The notes under the pieces are model-generated. The model saw only the letters and a list, made by a program, of their open reading frames with translations. It did not search any database and was not told the origin of the DNA. A program made the translations under genes and the position numbers. A DNA stretch of 64,000 bases from JAXMEQ01 sp046348225 (GTDB lineage Bacteria > Pseudomonadota > Gammaproteobacteria > Burkholderiales > Burkholderiaceae_C), in contig JAXMEQ010000008.1 of the NCBI GenBank assembly GCA_046348225.1, positions 158,652 to 222,651 of the forward strand, in the 5' to 3' direction. Shown here piece by piece: positions 56,076 through 64,000 of the stretch; position 1 is the first letter of the stretch, and every line of letters starts with the position of its first letter.

Positions 56076-56903
56076 TCAGATCAGCTTTTCTTCCGGCCGC
56101 GAAATCTTTTTCAGGGCCTTGTGGCGCCCGGTCTCGATCTTGAGCGGCGTTTCCGTGTGGGCGCCGTCCCAGACCGGGTCGTCCAGGCTGTCGAACACTT
56201 CGCGCAGCTTCTGGCCCCAGGTGTTGTGCAGCATGCGGTAGTAGGGGTTCTCGCTGTCAATGCAGACCACCTTGTCGGTCTCGAGGCGGTTGGCTTCGTA
56301 CACCACCAGATCCAGCGGCAGGCCCACCGACAGGTTGGACTTCATGGTCGAGTCCATGGACACCAGCGCGCACTTGGCCGCTTCGTCCAGCGGTGTGTCG
56401 GGCGTGATCACGCGGTCCAGCACCGGCTTGCCGTACTTGGACTCGCCGACCTGGAAGTAGGGCGTCTCGGACGTGGCTTCAATGAAGTTGCCGGCCGAAT
56501 ACACGTTGAACAGGCGCATGCCTTCGCCCTTGATCTGGCCGCCGAAGATCAGCGACACATTGAACTCGACGCCCGCATGTTTGAGCGAGGCGGCGTCGCG
56601 GTCGTACACATGGCGCACGGCGCTTCCCAGCACGCGTGCAGCGTCGAACATGCTTTTGGCGTTCCAGATGGTGATGGGGTCGTCTTCGTCGTTTTCCTTG
56701 AGCTGCTCGACCTGCAGGATCTCGCGCACCGACTGCGCGATGCCCAGGTTGCCGGCCGACAGCAGCACCATGAAGCGGTCGCCCGGCTTCTCGTAGACGA
56801 TCATCTTGCGGAAGGTGCTGATGTTGTCCAGGCCCGCGTTGGTGCGCGAGTCCGACAGGAACACCAGCCCGGCGTTGAGTTTGATGCCGACGCAGTAAGT
56901 CAT
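56076..56903 (-). CDS. proteasome-like protease Anbu
   Basis: A 275-residue Anbu (ancestral beta subunit) protein, related to HslV and proteasome beta subunits. The N-terminus is M-T-Y-C-V-G-I-K-L-N-A-G-L-V-F-L-S-D-S-R, so removal of Met leaves the nucleophile T2; the conserved acidic/basic partners are D18-S-R and K33 (FRKMIV). D-S-T-M-K-S-N is also visible. Anbu often sits in clusters with an alpha-E domain, transglutaminase and ATP-grasp genes; here it instead overlaps mutS by four bases (ATGA). Its physiological substrates are unknown. Confidence 0.88.
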   Translation of the reverse strand: MTYCVGIKLNAGLVFLSDSRTNAGLDNISTFRKMIVYEKPGDRFMVLLSAGNLGIAQSVREILQVEQLKENDEDDPITIWNAKSMFDAARVLGSAVRHVYDRDAASLKHAGVEFNVSLIFGGQIKGEGMRLFNVYSAGNFIEATSETPYFQVGESKYGKPVLDRVITPDTPLDEAAKCALVSMDSTMKSNLSVGLPLDLVVYEANRLETDKVVCIDSENPYYRMLHNTWGQKLREVFDSLDDPVWDGAHTETPLKIETGRHKALKKISRPEEKLI

Positions 56904-59518
56904 TTTTTTTCCTGTAGTTTCTTTTTCAGGGCGTAGAGCGCATCGAGCGCTTCACGCGGGCTCAAGGCGTCAGGGTCAAGGGCCGCGAGGGCGGCCTCGG
57001 CCGCCGAGGGGCCGGTGTCCATCGCCGCAGGCGGGGGTGCGAACAAGTCTACCTGCTCGCGGCTGGCAGTTTGCTGGCCTTCCAGCGCGGCCAGTGCATG
57101 CCGCGCATGGTTGACCACGGCGGCCGGCATGCCGGCCAGACGGGCCACCTGGATGCCGTAGCTGCGGCTGGCGGGGCCGGCCTGGATCTCGTGCAGGAAC
57201 ACGATGTCGCTGCCGCTTTCGGCCGCGCTCACGTGCACATTCACGGCCGCGTGATGCCGCGCCGGGAACTCGGTCAGCTCAAAGTAATGGGTGGCGAACA
57301 AGGTGAAGGCCTGGGTCTTGTCGTGCAGGTGCGCGGCAATGCCGGAAGCAAGGGCCAGGCCATCAAAGGTGCTGGTGCCGCGGCCGATCTCGTCCATCAG
57401 CACCAGGCTGTGCGGTGTGGCGCTGTGCAGGATCTGTGCGGCCTCGGTCATCTCCAGCATGAAGGTGGACTGCGCGTTGGCCAGGTCGTCGGCAGCGCCG
57501 ATGCGGGTGTGGATGGCGTCCAGCGGCCCCAGCCGGCAGGCGCTGGCGGGCACATGGCTGCCAATGCTGGCCAGCAGGCAGATGAGGGCCACCTGCCGCA
57601 TGTAGGTGCTCTTGCCGCCCATGTTGGGGCCGGTGATGACCTGCATGCGCTGCTTGGGGCCCAGGCGGGTGTCGTTGGCAATGAAGCTGCCACCGGTGGT
57701 TTCGGCCAGCCGCGCTTCCACCACCGGGTGGCGGCCGGCGGTGATGTCAATGCAGGGCTCGCGCACGAACTGCGGGGCACACCAGTGCAGCGTGAGCGCG
57801 CGTTCGGCCAGCGCGCACAGGGCATCCAGCGACGCCAGGGCACGGGCCAGCTGGGTCAGGGCGGGCACATGGGCCTGCAGGTCGTCCAGAAGCTGTTCGT
57901 ACAGCCATTTTTCGCGGGCCAGGGCGCGCTCCTGCGCGCTCAGGGCCTTGTCTTCAAAGGCCTTGAGTTCGGGTGTGATGAAACGCTCGGCGTTCTTCAG
58001 TGTCTGGCGCCGGCGGTAGTCATCGGGCACCTTGTCCACCTGGCCCTGCGTCACTTCAATGTAGAAGCCGTGCACCTTGTTGAACTGCACGCGCAGGTTG
58101 GCGATGCCGGTGCGGGCGCGCTCGCGGGATTCCAGGTCCAGCAGGAACGCGTCGCAGTTGGTCTGGATGGCGCGCAGCTCGTCCAGCTCGGCGTCGAAGC
58201 CGGTGGCGATGACGCCGCCGTCGCGCACCAGCGCGGCGGGCTCTTCGTGCAGCGCCCGCGCCAGCAGTGCGGCGCAGCCCGCCGGGGGCTGCAATGGCCC
58301 GGCGATATAGGCCAAATCGGCCTGCAACCCGCGCAGATACTGCGTGAGGCGCTCTGATTTTTGTAGCGACTGCTGAAGCGCCACCAGCTCCCTCGGGCGC
58401 ACCTGGCGCAGTGCGGTGCGCGCCGTGATGCGCTCTACATCGCTCACACCCTTGAGTTCGGCGCGCAGCGCCTGCCAGTGGCCTTGCCCGCCCGCGCTGC
58501 CGTGCAGTGCGGCGATGGCGGCCAGCCGCTGGCGGGCCTGGGCGCGGTCGCGCTGCGGGCCCAGCAGCCAGGCCTTGAGCGTGCGGCTGCCCATGCCGGT
58601 GAGGCAGGTGTCCAGCAGCGAGAACAGTGTGGGGGCGTCTTCGCCGCGCAGCGTCTGCGTGAGCTCGAGGTTGCGGCGGGTGGTCTGCGGCAGGTCGACC
58701 AGCTCGTCGCTGCGCTGGACGCGGATGCTGTGCAGGTGCGTCAGTGCGCGGCCCTGGGTGTGCTCGGCAAAGCCCAGCAGCGCGGCGGCAGCGGCATGGG
58801 CCTGCGACAGATCGTCCGCGCCCCAGGCCTGCAGGCTGGCGGCCTTGAGCTGGTCCAGCAGCTTCCGCTGGCCAAGGGCGGCGTCAAACTGCCATTCCGG
58901 CCGCTGGGTCAGCGACAGCGACGACTGGAAGCGCAGGGCCTTGAGCCGCTGTTCAAAGGCGGGCGTGACGTCGGCGCTGTACAGCAGCTCGCTGGGCGCG
59001 ATGCGGGCCACCCAGGCCTCCAGCGCGTCGGCGCCGCATTCGGCGAGCTGCAGTTCGCCCTGCGTCACGCTCATCCAGGCCAGGCCCAGCGTGTGGCGCG
59101 GGCCGGCGTGCACGGCCAGCAGGTACGACTCGGCCTTGTCGTTGAGCAGTTCGGCGTCGGTCAATGTTCCAGGCGTCACCACCCGAACCACCTTGCGCTC
59201 CACCGGGCCCTTGCTCGTGGCCACGTCGCCCACCTGTTCACAGATGGCCACCGATTCGCCGAGCTTGATCAGGCGGGCGAGGTAGGTCTCGACCGAATGG
59301 AAGGGCACGCCCGCCATCACCACCGGCTCGCCGGCCGACATGCCGCGGCGGGTGAGGGTGATGTCCAGCAGGCGCGCAGCCTTCTCGGCGTCGGCCCAGA
59401 ACAGCTCGTAGAAGTCACCCATGCGGTAAAACAGCAGGGTGTCGGGGAAGTCCGCCTTCAGGCCCAGGTACTGGGCCATCATCGGCGTGTGCGCACTCAG
59501 ATCGGGTGCGGGCTTCAT
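56900..59518 (-). CDS. mutS: DNA mismatch repair ATPase MutS
   Basis: An 872-residue MutS (E. coli 853). The mismatch-binding domain has the F-x-E motif region (FYRMGDFYELF near residue 30). The ATPase Walker A is GPNMGGKST at about 629-637, followed by MTEAAQILHSATPHSLVLMDEIGRGTST. In the lever region, residues about 383-400 (QKSERLTQYLRGLQ) are encoded by repeat copy 7 in antisense. It is a homodimeric cytoplasmic ATPase that recruits MutL to mismatches. Eight bases separate it from suhB; the Anbu gene overlaps its end. The protein appears intact. Confidence 0.96.
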   Translation of the reverse strand: MKPAPDLSAHTPMMAQYLGLKADFPDTLLFYRMGDFYELFWADAEKAARLLDITLTRRGMSAGEPVVMAGVPFHSVETYLARLIKLGESVAICEQVGDVATSKGPVERKVVRVVTPGTLTDAELLNDKAESYLLAVHAGPRHTLGLAWMSVTQGELQLAECGADALEAWVARIAPSELLYSADVTPAFEQRLKALRFQSSLSLTQRPEWQFDAALGQRKLLDQLKAASLQAWGADDLSQAHAAAAALLGFAEHTQGRALTHLHSIRVQRSDELVDLPQTTRRNLELTQTLRGEDAPTLFSLLDTCLTGMGSRTLKAWLLGPQRDRAQARQRLAAIAALHGSAGGQGHWQALRAELKGVSDVERITARTALRQVRPRELVALQQSLQKSERLTQYLRGLQADLAYIAGPLQPPAGCAALLARALHEEPAALVRDGGVIATGFDAELDELRAIQTNCDAFLLDLESRERARTGIANLRVQFNKVHGFYIEVTQGQVDKVPDDYRRRQTLKNAERFITPELKAFEDKALSAQERALAREKWLYEQLLDDLQAHVPALTQLARALASLDALCALAERALTLHWCAPQFVREPCIDITAGRHPVVEARLAETTGGSFIANDTRLGPKQRMQVITGPNMGGKSTYMRQVALICLLASIGSHVPASACRLGPLDAIHTRIGAADDLANAQSTFMLEMTEAAQILHSATPHSLVLMDEIGRGTSTFDGLALASGIAAHLHDKTQAFTLFATHYFELTEFPARHHAAVNVHVSAAESGSDIVFLHEIQAGPASRSYGIQVARLAGMPAAVVNHARHALAALEGQQTASREQVDLFAPPPAAMDTGPSAAEAALAALDPDALSPREALDALYALKKKLQEKK
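58321..58370 (+). repeat. interspersed palindromic repeat, copy 7 (inside mutS)
   Basis: CCTGCAACCCGCGCAGATACTGCGTGAGGCGCTCTG, T-rich loop, TAGCGAC. It shares TGCGTGAGGCGCT exactly with the other copies. It lies inside mutS (opposite strand) and codes for S-L-Q-K-S-E-R-L-T-Q-Y-L-R-G-L-Q in the lever region. Confidence 0.75.
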
Positions 59519-59526
59519 GACCGGGC

Positions 59527-60432
59527 TCAGAAGGGGGCGTCGCCGTCCGTCGGGGCTGCGCTGCCGTCCGGCACGGTCAGGGTCCTGGTGGCTTCGCGCA
59601 CGGCGGCTTTCTCACCGGCGCTCGCGAACTTGCTGTACTTGTGCAGGATGGGCACCAGCTGGCCGTAGACGCGCGGGTTGGCGGCCAGGCATTCGCGCTG
59701 TTCCATGAAGTCGGACTCGCCCGTGAAGTTGCCGATCAGGCCACCGGCTTCGGTCACCAGCAGCGAACCGGCGGCCACGTCCCAGGGTGACAGGCCGGTT
59801 TCAAAAAAGCCGTCCGTGAAGCCGGCGGCCACATAGGCCAGGTCGAGGGCGGCCGCGCCGGGGCGGCGCAGGCCGGCAGTGCGCTGCATCACGTCGGCCA
59901 TCATGGCCAGGTAGTTCTGGAAGTTGTCGCCCGGGCGGAAAGGGAAGCCGGTGGAAATGAGGCACTGGTTGAGCTGGGTGCGCTTGCTCACCCGGATGCG
60001 CCGCTCGTTCATGTAGGCGCCGCGGCCCTTGGTGGCAGTAAACAGGTCGTTCCGGCTGGGGTCGTAAATGACGGCCTGCTCGACCTTGCCCTTCACGGCC
60101 AGCGCAATGCTGACGCAGTACACCGGAAAGCCGTGGATGAAGTTGGTGGTGCCGTCCAGCGGGTCGATGATCCAGATGTGGTCGGATGCGCTGTTGCCAT
60201 GCTGCTGGCCCGACTCCTCGGCCAGGATACCGTGGTCGGGGTAGGCGGTGAGCAGGGTTTCGATGATGGTGGCTTCGCTGGCGTGGTCGACTTCGGTGAC
60301 GAAGTCATTGACCTGCTTTTGCGAGATGCGTACCGCCTCCACATCCAGCGCGGCGCGGTTGATGATGGCGCCGGCGGCGCGGGCGGCCTTGACGGCCACG
60401 TTGAGCATGGGGTGGAGGTTGGGGGACGACAT
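59527..60432 (-). CDS. suhB: inositol-1-monophosphatase family (SuhB-like)
   Basis: A 301-residue protein. The Mg-binding motifs are GILAEESG, WIIDPLDGTTNFIHGFP and WDVAAGSLLVTEAGG, as in SuhB (267 residues in E. coli). A 35-residue C-terminal extension (from about 265) is Ala/Glu rich and unlike the family. It dephosphorylates inositol phosphates; in E. coli SuhB also joins rRNA transcription complexes. It precedes mutS by eight bases and is divergent from trmJ. Confidence 0.9.
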   Translation of the reverse strand: MSSPNLHPMLNVAVKAARAAGAIINRAALDVEAVRISQKQVNDFVTEVDHASEATIIETLLTAYPDHGILAEESGQQHGNSASDHIWIIDPLDGTTNFIHGFPVYCVSIALAVKGKVEQAVIYDPSRNDLFTATKGRGAYMNERRIRVSKRTQLNQCLISTGFPFRPGDNFQNYLAMMADVMQRTAGLRRPGAAALDLAYVAAGFTDGFFETGLSPWDVAAGSLLVTEAGGLIGNFTGESDFMEQRECLAANPRVYGQLVPILHKYSKFASAGEKAAVREATRTLTVPDGSAAPTDGDAPF

Positions 60433-60521
60433 CAGTTGTAGGGGAAGAGCGCGAAGGGCCGAACCGGCGATGCGGGCGGGCGAATGACCGGTATTTTCCC
60501 ATAAAGCGACAATCCAGCCGC

Positions 60522-61247
60522 ATGCAGACCCGTTTCATCCTCCTGAACACCAGCCACGCCGGCAATGTGGGCGCGGCAGCGCGCGCCATGAAGGTCATGG
60601 GCTTTGACGACCTGGTGCTGGTGGCGCCGCGCTGGCCCAATGTGCTGCGCCGGGAGGAAACCATCCAGCGCGCCAGCGGGGCCCTGGACGTGCTGGAACG
60701 TGCGCGCATCGTCGACACGCTGGACGAGGCGCTGGACGGCATGACGCACCTTTGTGCCACGGCCATGACGCCGCGCGACTTCGGCCCGCCCACCCACGCC
60801 CCGCGCGAGCACTTTGCCGCACTGGCGCCGCAGGGGCATAGCGTGGCGTTCCTGTTCGGCTCCGAGCGCTTTGGCATGCGCAATGAAGACGTTTACCGCT
60901 GCCACACCTGCCTGAGCATTCCGACCAATGCCGCGTTCGGCTCGCTCAACCTCGGCGCGGCGGTGCAGGTCATCGCGTACGAATGGCGCCTCGCGCTGGG
61001 CGGGTTTGCGGTGCAGCCGTCCACCGCGCAACCGGTGTTTGCCGACGCCCGGGCCGTGGCCGGCCTGCTGGAGCACTGGGAACGCTCGCTGGTCGACATC
61101 GGCTTTCTCGACCCGACGGCGCCGAAGAAGCTCATGCCGCGCCTTAACCAGCTTTTCAACCGCGCGCAGGTGACGCAGGAAGAAGTCCATATACTGCGTG
61201 GTGTTGCGAAGGCCATGGCCGAAGCAGCCGCCAGGGCAAGGCGATAG
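60522..61247 (+). CDS. trmJ: tRNA (Cm32/Um32) methyltransferase
   Basis: A 241-residue SPOUT-family methyltransferase (E. coli TrmJ 246). It has N-T-S-H-A-G-N-V-G-A-A-A-R-A-M-K (9-24), A-F-L-F-G-S-E-R-F-G-M-R-N-E-D, and the knot segment LSIPTNAAFGSLNLGAAVQVIAYE. It methylates the 2'-OH of residue 32 in tRNAs using SAM. It is followed after nine bases by cysE, an arrangement common in Betaproteobacteria. Confidence 0.93.
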   Translation: MQTRFILLNTSHAGNVGAAARAMKVMGFDDLVLVAPRWPNVLRREETIQRASGALDVLERARIVDTLDEALDGMTHLCATAMTPRDFGPPTHAPREHFAALAPQGHSVAFLFGSERFGMRNEDVYRCHTCLSIPTNAAFGSLNLGAAVQVIAYEWRLALGGFAVQPSTAQPVFADARAVAGLLEHWERSLVDIGFLDPTAPKKLMPRLNQLFNRAQVTQEEVHILRGVAKAMAEAAARARR

Positions 61248-61256
61248 ACTGGCGCC

Positions 61257-62030
61257 ATGTTCTCGCGACTTCGCTCCGACATCCAGTGCATTCTTGACCG
61301 CGACCCGGCTGCGCGCAGCACCTGGGAGGTGGTCACCTGCTACCCGGGCCTGCACGCCATCTGGCTGCACCGGCCGGCGCACTGGTGCTGGACGCATGGC
61401 CTGAAATGGCTGGGCCGGTTCATTTCGCACATCGCACGTTTCGCCACCGGCATTGAGATCCACCCCGGCGCGAAGATCGGCGAGCGGGTGTTCTTTGACC
61501 ACGCCATGGGCGTGGTGGTGGGCGAAACCGCCGAAATCGGCGATGGCTGCACCATCTACCAGGGCGTCACGCTGGGCGGCACCTCGCTCTACAAGGGCGA
61601 GAAGCGCCACCCCACACTGGGCCGCGACGTGGTGGTGAGCGCTGGCGCCAAGGTGCTGGGTGGCTTTGTGGTGGGCGACGGCGCCAAGATCGGCAGCAAT
61701 GCGGTGGTCATCAAACCCGTGCCCGCAGGCGCCACGGCCGTGGGCATTCCGGCCCGCATCATTCCGTCCAAAGAAGGCGCCAGCGCCGACGTGACCACGC
61801 ATGAGCGCAAGTTCTCGGCCTACGGCATCACGCTGGAAGACGACCCGCTGAGTCAGGCCATGAAGGGCCTGATCGACAGTGCCGCCGGACAGGAGCACCA
61901 GATTGCGCTGCTGTGGCAAGCGATTGAAAAGATCTCCGCCGCGCGGGATGCCGGCGACTGCGTGCCCGATGACGCCGCCCGCAAGGAATGTTTCGAGGCC
62001 GAGAAGCTGAACCAGCTGGTGGGCAAGTAG
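61257..62030 (+). CDS. cysE: serine O-acetyltransferase
   Basis: A 257-residue CysE with the left-handed beta-helix of hexapeptide repeats (IEIHPGAKIGERVFFDHAMG and VVVGETAEIGDGCTIYQGVTLGGTSL) and the N-terminal helical domain. It transfers acetyl from acetyl-CoA to serine for cysteine synthesis. Active residues D/H appear in FFDHAMGVV and in KRHPTLG. After residue 180 it has an unusually long tail (ITLEDDPLSQAMKGLIDSAAG and KISAARDAGDC), probably species-specific. Operon with trmJ. Confidence 0.92.
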   Translation: MFSRLRSDIQCILDRDPAARSTWEVVTCYPGLHAIWLHRPAHWCWTHGLKWLGRFISHIARFATGIEIHPGAKIGERVFFDHAMGVVVGETAEIGDGCTIYQGVTLGGTSLYKGEKRHPTLGRDVVVSAGAKVLGGFVVGDGAKIGSNAVVIKPVPAGATAVGIPARIIPSKEGASADVTTHERKFSAYGITLEDDPLSQAMKGLIDSAAGQEHQIALLWQAIEKISAARDAGDCVPDDAARKECFEAEKLNQLVGK

Positions 62031-62053
62031 GCGGCTGCCGCCCCTCGCGCCGC

Positions 62054-62620
62054 CTACAGTGCGACGTCCGGCGGCGGCTTGTTGGCACGCAGCGCGGCCA
62101 GCTCGTCCTGCAGCGACAGGTTCAGCGCTGTCAGCGTGTTGAGCTTGATGTTGGTGGCGCGCAGCCGCTCGGCCACCCGGGCCATGATGGCGCCCATCAG
62201 CGCACAGGCCACGCCGGGCACGGTTTCGATCAGCCGCGCCAGCGCCGGCCGGTCCAGCACGGCGATGTCCATGTCGGTGATGGCCGTGACCGTGGCCGAG
62301 CGGGGCTTGCCGTCCAGCACGCCCATCTCGCCAAACAGGCTGCCACTGCCCAGCATGCCCAGCACCATGCTGTCGTGCACGCTGCCGCGCATTTCGTTTT
62401 CCACCACGGCTTCGCCCTGCAACACCAGCGCCATGTAGCCGGTGCTGGTCACGCCCTCCTTGATGAGAACAGTGCCTGCCTTGATGCGCTGGGGCGTGAG
62501 CAGCCGCACGATCTGCAACGCATGGTCGAAGGTCAGCTCGGTCAGTGCGGTCTTGGCGACCAGCAGTTCCGCAACGTCTGAACGGCTCCAGGTGCGTTTG
62601 TCGGTGACGATGGTGTCCAT
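62054..62620 (-). CDS. cyclic-nucleotide-binding (Crp-like) domain protein
   Basis: A 188-residue protein. Residues 30-150 form a cNMP-binding fold: R-I-K-A-G-T-V-L-I-K-E-G-V-T-S-T-G-Y-M-A-L-V-L-Q-G-E-A, then L-F-G-E-M-G-V-L-D-G-K-P-R-S-A-T-V, the phosphate-binding cassette. There is no C-terminal HTH; after it come helices MARVAERLRATNIKLNTLTALNLSLQDEL, coiled-coil-like. It therefore acts as a nucleotide-responsive adaptor and not as a transcription factor. It follows the FecR-LysM gene by 16 bases. Confidence 0.85.
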   Translation of the reverse strand: MDTIVTDKRTWSRSDVAELLVAKTALTELTFDHALQIVRLLTPQRIKAGTVLIKEGVTSTGYMALVLQGEAVVENEMRGSVHDSMVLGMLGSGSLFGEMGVLDGKPRSATVTAITDMDIAVLDRPALARLIETVPGVACALMGAIMARVAERLRATNIKLNTLTALNLSLQDELAALRANKPPPDVAL

Positions 62621-62636
62621 GCGCGGCTCCGGGGGG

Positions 62637-64000
62637 TTACTGGCTGGCCACCGGCACCAGCGGGAAGCCGTTGTCGAACACCGTGACCCCCCAGTTGGCG
62701 GACAGGTCCATGCGGAACACGGCGGCGTCGAGCGTCTTGCCGTCGGCCAGCACCGGGCGCAGCCGCAGGAAGAAGGCACCCGGCTTGAGCTCGCCGAGCT
62801 GCAGGCTGGGTGTGGCGGGCTCCTGACGCAGCAGCACGTTGGCAAAGGCCGCATCGGTGGCCAGCTCCACCGTGAAGCGCTGCACCGGCAGCGGCTGGCC
62901 ATTGTCACGCTGGACGGCCCAGTCCAGCTGGTTGCGACCCTCGCGCAGGCTGAGGGTTGAACTGGTGATGCGCCAGCGCACCGGCTCCCGGATCGCAATG
63001 AGCTTGACGGCGTCAAACCCTTCGAGGCCTGCGGCGTCAATGCCGCGCACGCGCGCGTACCAGCTGGCCGTGGCCAGCGTGCCGAGGTCCACGCTGGCGG
63101 TGGTGACCTTCAGGTCGCGCACGATACGGTCGAACCTCTCGTCGCTGGCCAGTTGCACCCGGTAGGCCGTGGCGCCGGCCAGCACCGGCATGGGCAGCAG
63201 GGCCTGCGGCTTGTTCAGCTCGCCGGGCAGCGCCGACAGGTCGGGTGCCGGCAACAGGGCGACGACACGCACTTCGCGCTCCGCCGGGTTGATCACGGCA
63301 CCGGTGCCCCGCGGCAGGTCGGCCCCGCTTTGCTGGGCCGGGTTGTCGGCGCGTACCAGGCCCTCGACCACTTCGGTACGGGCATTGCGTGCGGCCGGGT
63401 CCTCGAACGCCACGCGGAACTGCGTGCCCCGCACACCCACCAGCGACGTGGGTGTCTCGATTTGCAGCGGCGTGGCACGGTTCTGCGCGCGGGCGGCCAG
63501 CGTCTCCAGCGCGCCCTGCGCCAGCCGGATAAAACCCGAAAACCAGGTGGTCGAACCGCTGGCCGAGGCATCGCGCATGGCGTAGTCGCGGTGGGTCACG
63601 ACATCGGCCAGCGTGCCTGGCAGCAACTTGACCTGCGTACCGTCCCCCAGTTGCAGCACGGCGGAGCTGTTCACGCCCGTCTGCAGGCGGCCACCTTCCG
63701 GCACTTCCATGCCTTCCGTGACCGGCGCGCCACCCAGGCGCACATCGCCCGCTGCGCTGACCACCCGGGCGCGGGCCGGCTGGTACTTGAGCAGACGCAG
63801 CGGGATGTTGAGCTTCTGGCCGGGCTTGATGAAGTTGGGGTCCTTCATCTGGTTGAACTTTGCCACCTCGGCCCATGCGGACGGGCGAACCAGCAGATCG
63901 CGCGACAGGCGGATCAGCTTGTCGGACGGCTTCATGGTGTAGGGCAGGCTGGGTTCAGGCGCAGGGGCCTGGGCCATGGCCGCTGCGGCAGCGGCGGCAA
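62637..64000 (-). CDS. FecR/LysM-domain exported protein, 5' end cut
   Basis: At least 454 residues are visible. Seven alanine codons run into the window edge before M-A-Q-A, so the start and signal peptide lie outside, and ATG 63977 is not the real start. A LysM-like segment (MKPSDKLIRLSRDLLVRPSAWAEVAKFNQMKDPNFIKPGQKLNIP) is followed by a FecR domain (ARVVSAAGDVRLGGAPVTEG, VNSSAVLQLGDGTQVKLLPGT, TPTSLVGVRGTQFRV) and a region of fibronectin-like repeats (YRVQLASDERFDRIV, FTVELATDAAFANVLLRQE). It is periplasmic or envelope-attached. It is coupled to the cNMP-binding gene. Confidence 0.85.
   Translation of the reverse strand, partial: AAAAAAAMAQAPAPEPSLPYTMKPSDKLIRLSRDLLVRPSAWAEVAKFNQMKDPNFIKPGQKLNIPLRLLKYQPARARVVSAAGDVRLGGAPVTEGMEVPEGGRLQTGVNSSAVLQLGDGTQVKLLPGTLADVVTHRDYAMRDASASGSTTWFSGFIRLAQGALETLAARAQNRATPLQIETPTSLVGVRGTQFRVAFEDPAARNARTEVVEGLVRADNPAQQSGADLPRGTGAVINPAEREVRVVALLPAPDLSALPGELNKPQALLPMPVLAGATAYRVQLASDERFDRIVRDLKVTTASVDLGTLATASWYARVRGIDAAGLEGFDAVKLIAIREPVRWRITSSTLSLREGRNQLDWAVQRDNGQPLPVQRFTVELATDAAFANVLLRQEPATPSLQLGELKPGAFFLRLRPVLADGKTLDAAVFRMDLSANWGVTVFDNGFPLVPVASQ

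Overview
The window is high-GC, densely packed bacterial DNA and looks like a chromosome segment from Burkholderiales, most likely Comamonadaceae. The signs are two Bug/TctC-type solute receptors without TctAB partners, LysR-controlled catabolic genes, a proteobacterial type gshA, a glnS, and a roughly 50-bp palindromic repeat (core TGCGTGAGGCGCTATGAAAA) that I associate with this family. The genus cannot be fixed from the sequence alone. I found no rRNA, tRNA, CRISPR array, insertion sequence or phage module. No stretch longer than 300 bases lacks a gene.

Layout. 1-840: the edge of a RelE/ParE toxin with its Phd/YefM antitoxin, then an orphan ATP-synthase c subunit. 920-6445: a secreted redox/metal cluster (five-haem cytochrome c, HupE-like membrane protein, YHYH lipoprotein), a hypothetical gene and a ferredoxin. 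6533-9128: GNAT, DUF808 and a PrmC-like methyltransferase. 9148-12866: a tightly overlapping operon of chorismate mutase, TctC receptor, a TrpE-TrpG fusion with a dead amidotransferase domain, and DUF4864. 13034-17467: SDR, 2OG oxygenase, gshA, SRPBCC protein and a phasin-like protein. 17543-21026: a Rieske oxygenase operon with a stand-alone ferredoxin, a TctC receptor and a divergent LysR regulator. 21023-29079: mixed enzymes, including a PAS-only protein, an ankyrin protein, a quinone oxidoreductase, a pseudouridine synthase, a circularly permuted GTPase and a catalase-like protein without the distal histidine.

29231-35168 is an accessory island: a GIY-YIG-like protein, two HEPN/MNT toxin-antitoxin pairs, a membrane-anchored Mrr-like nuclease next to a NYN-LOTUS protein of visibly lower GC, and a DUF2283 pair, with ordinary small enzymes in between. 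35175-40835: glnS, a tandem-repeat exported protein, a LivK-type lipoprotein, DUF3455, LysR and DUF1127. 40735-47257 is a co-directional run of eight genes: a DUF2306-like membrane protein, two 2TM-domain proteins, DUF2141, a carotenoid oxygenase, an alpha/beta hydrolase and a LytS/LytTR two-component pair. I consider this the best candidate for an undescribed system. 47443-51497 is a MacAB-like exporter whose adaptor carries a duplicated helical domain. 51584-64000 holds RcnB-like, uppP, an SOS-box-linked radical SAM DNA-repair pair, a hydrolase, an Anbu protease overlapping mutS, suhB, trmJ, cysE, and a cNMP-binding/FecR-LysM pair cut by the window edge.

The strongest cross-cutting observation is the interspersed repeat. 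It has seven copies here. Three lie inside coding sequence (histidine kinase, MacA-like adaptor, mutS), always antisense to the gene. One supplies a stop codon and another supplies a possible but probably spurious start codon. It behaves like a protein-embedding palindromic element.
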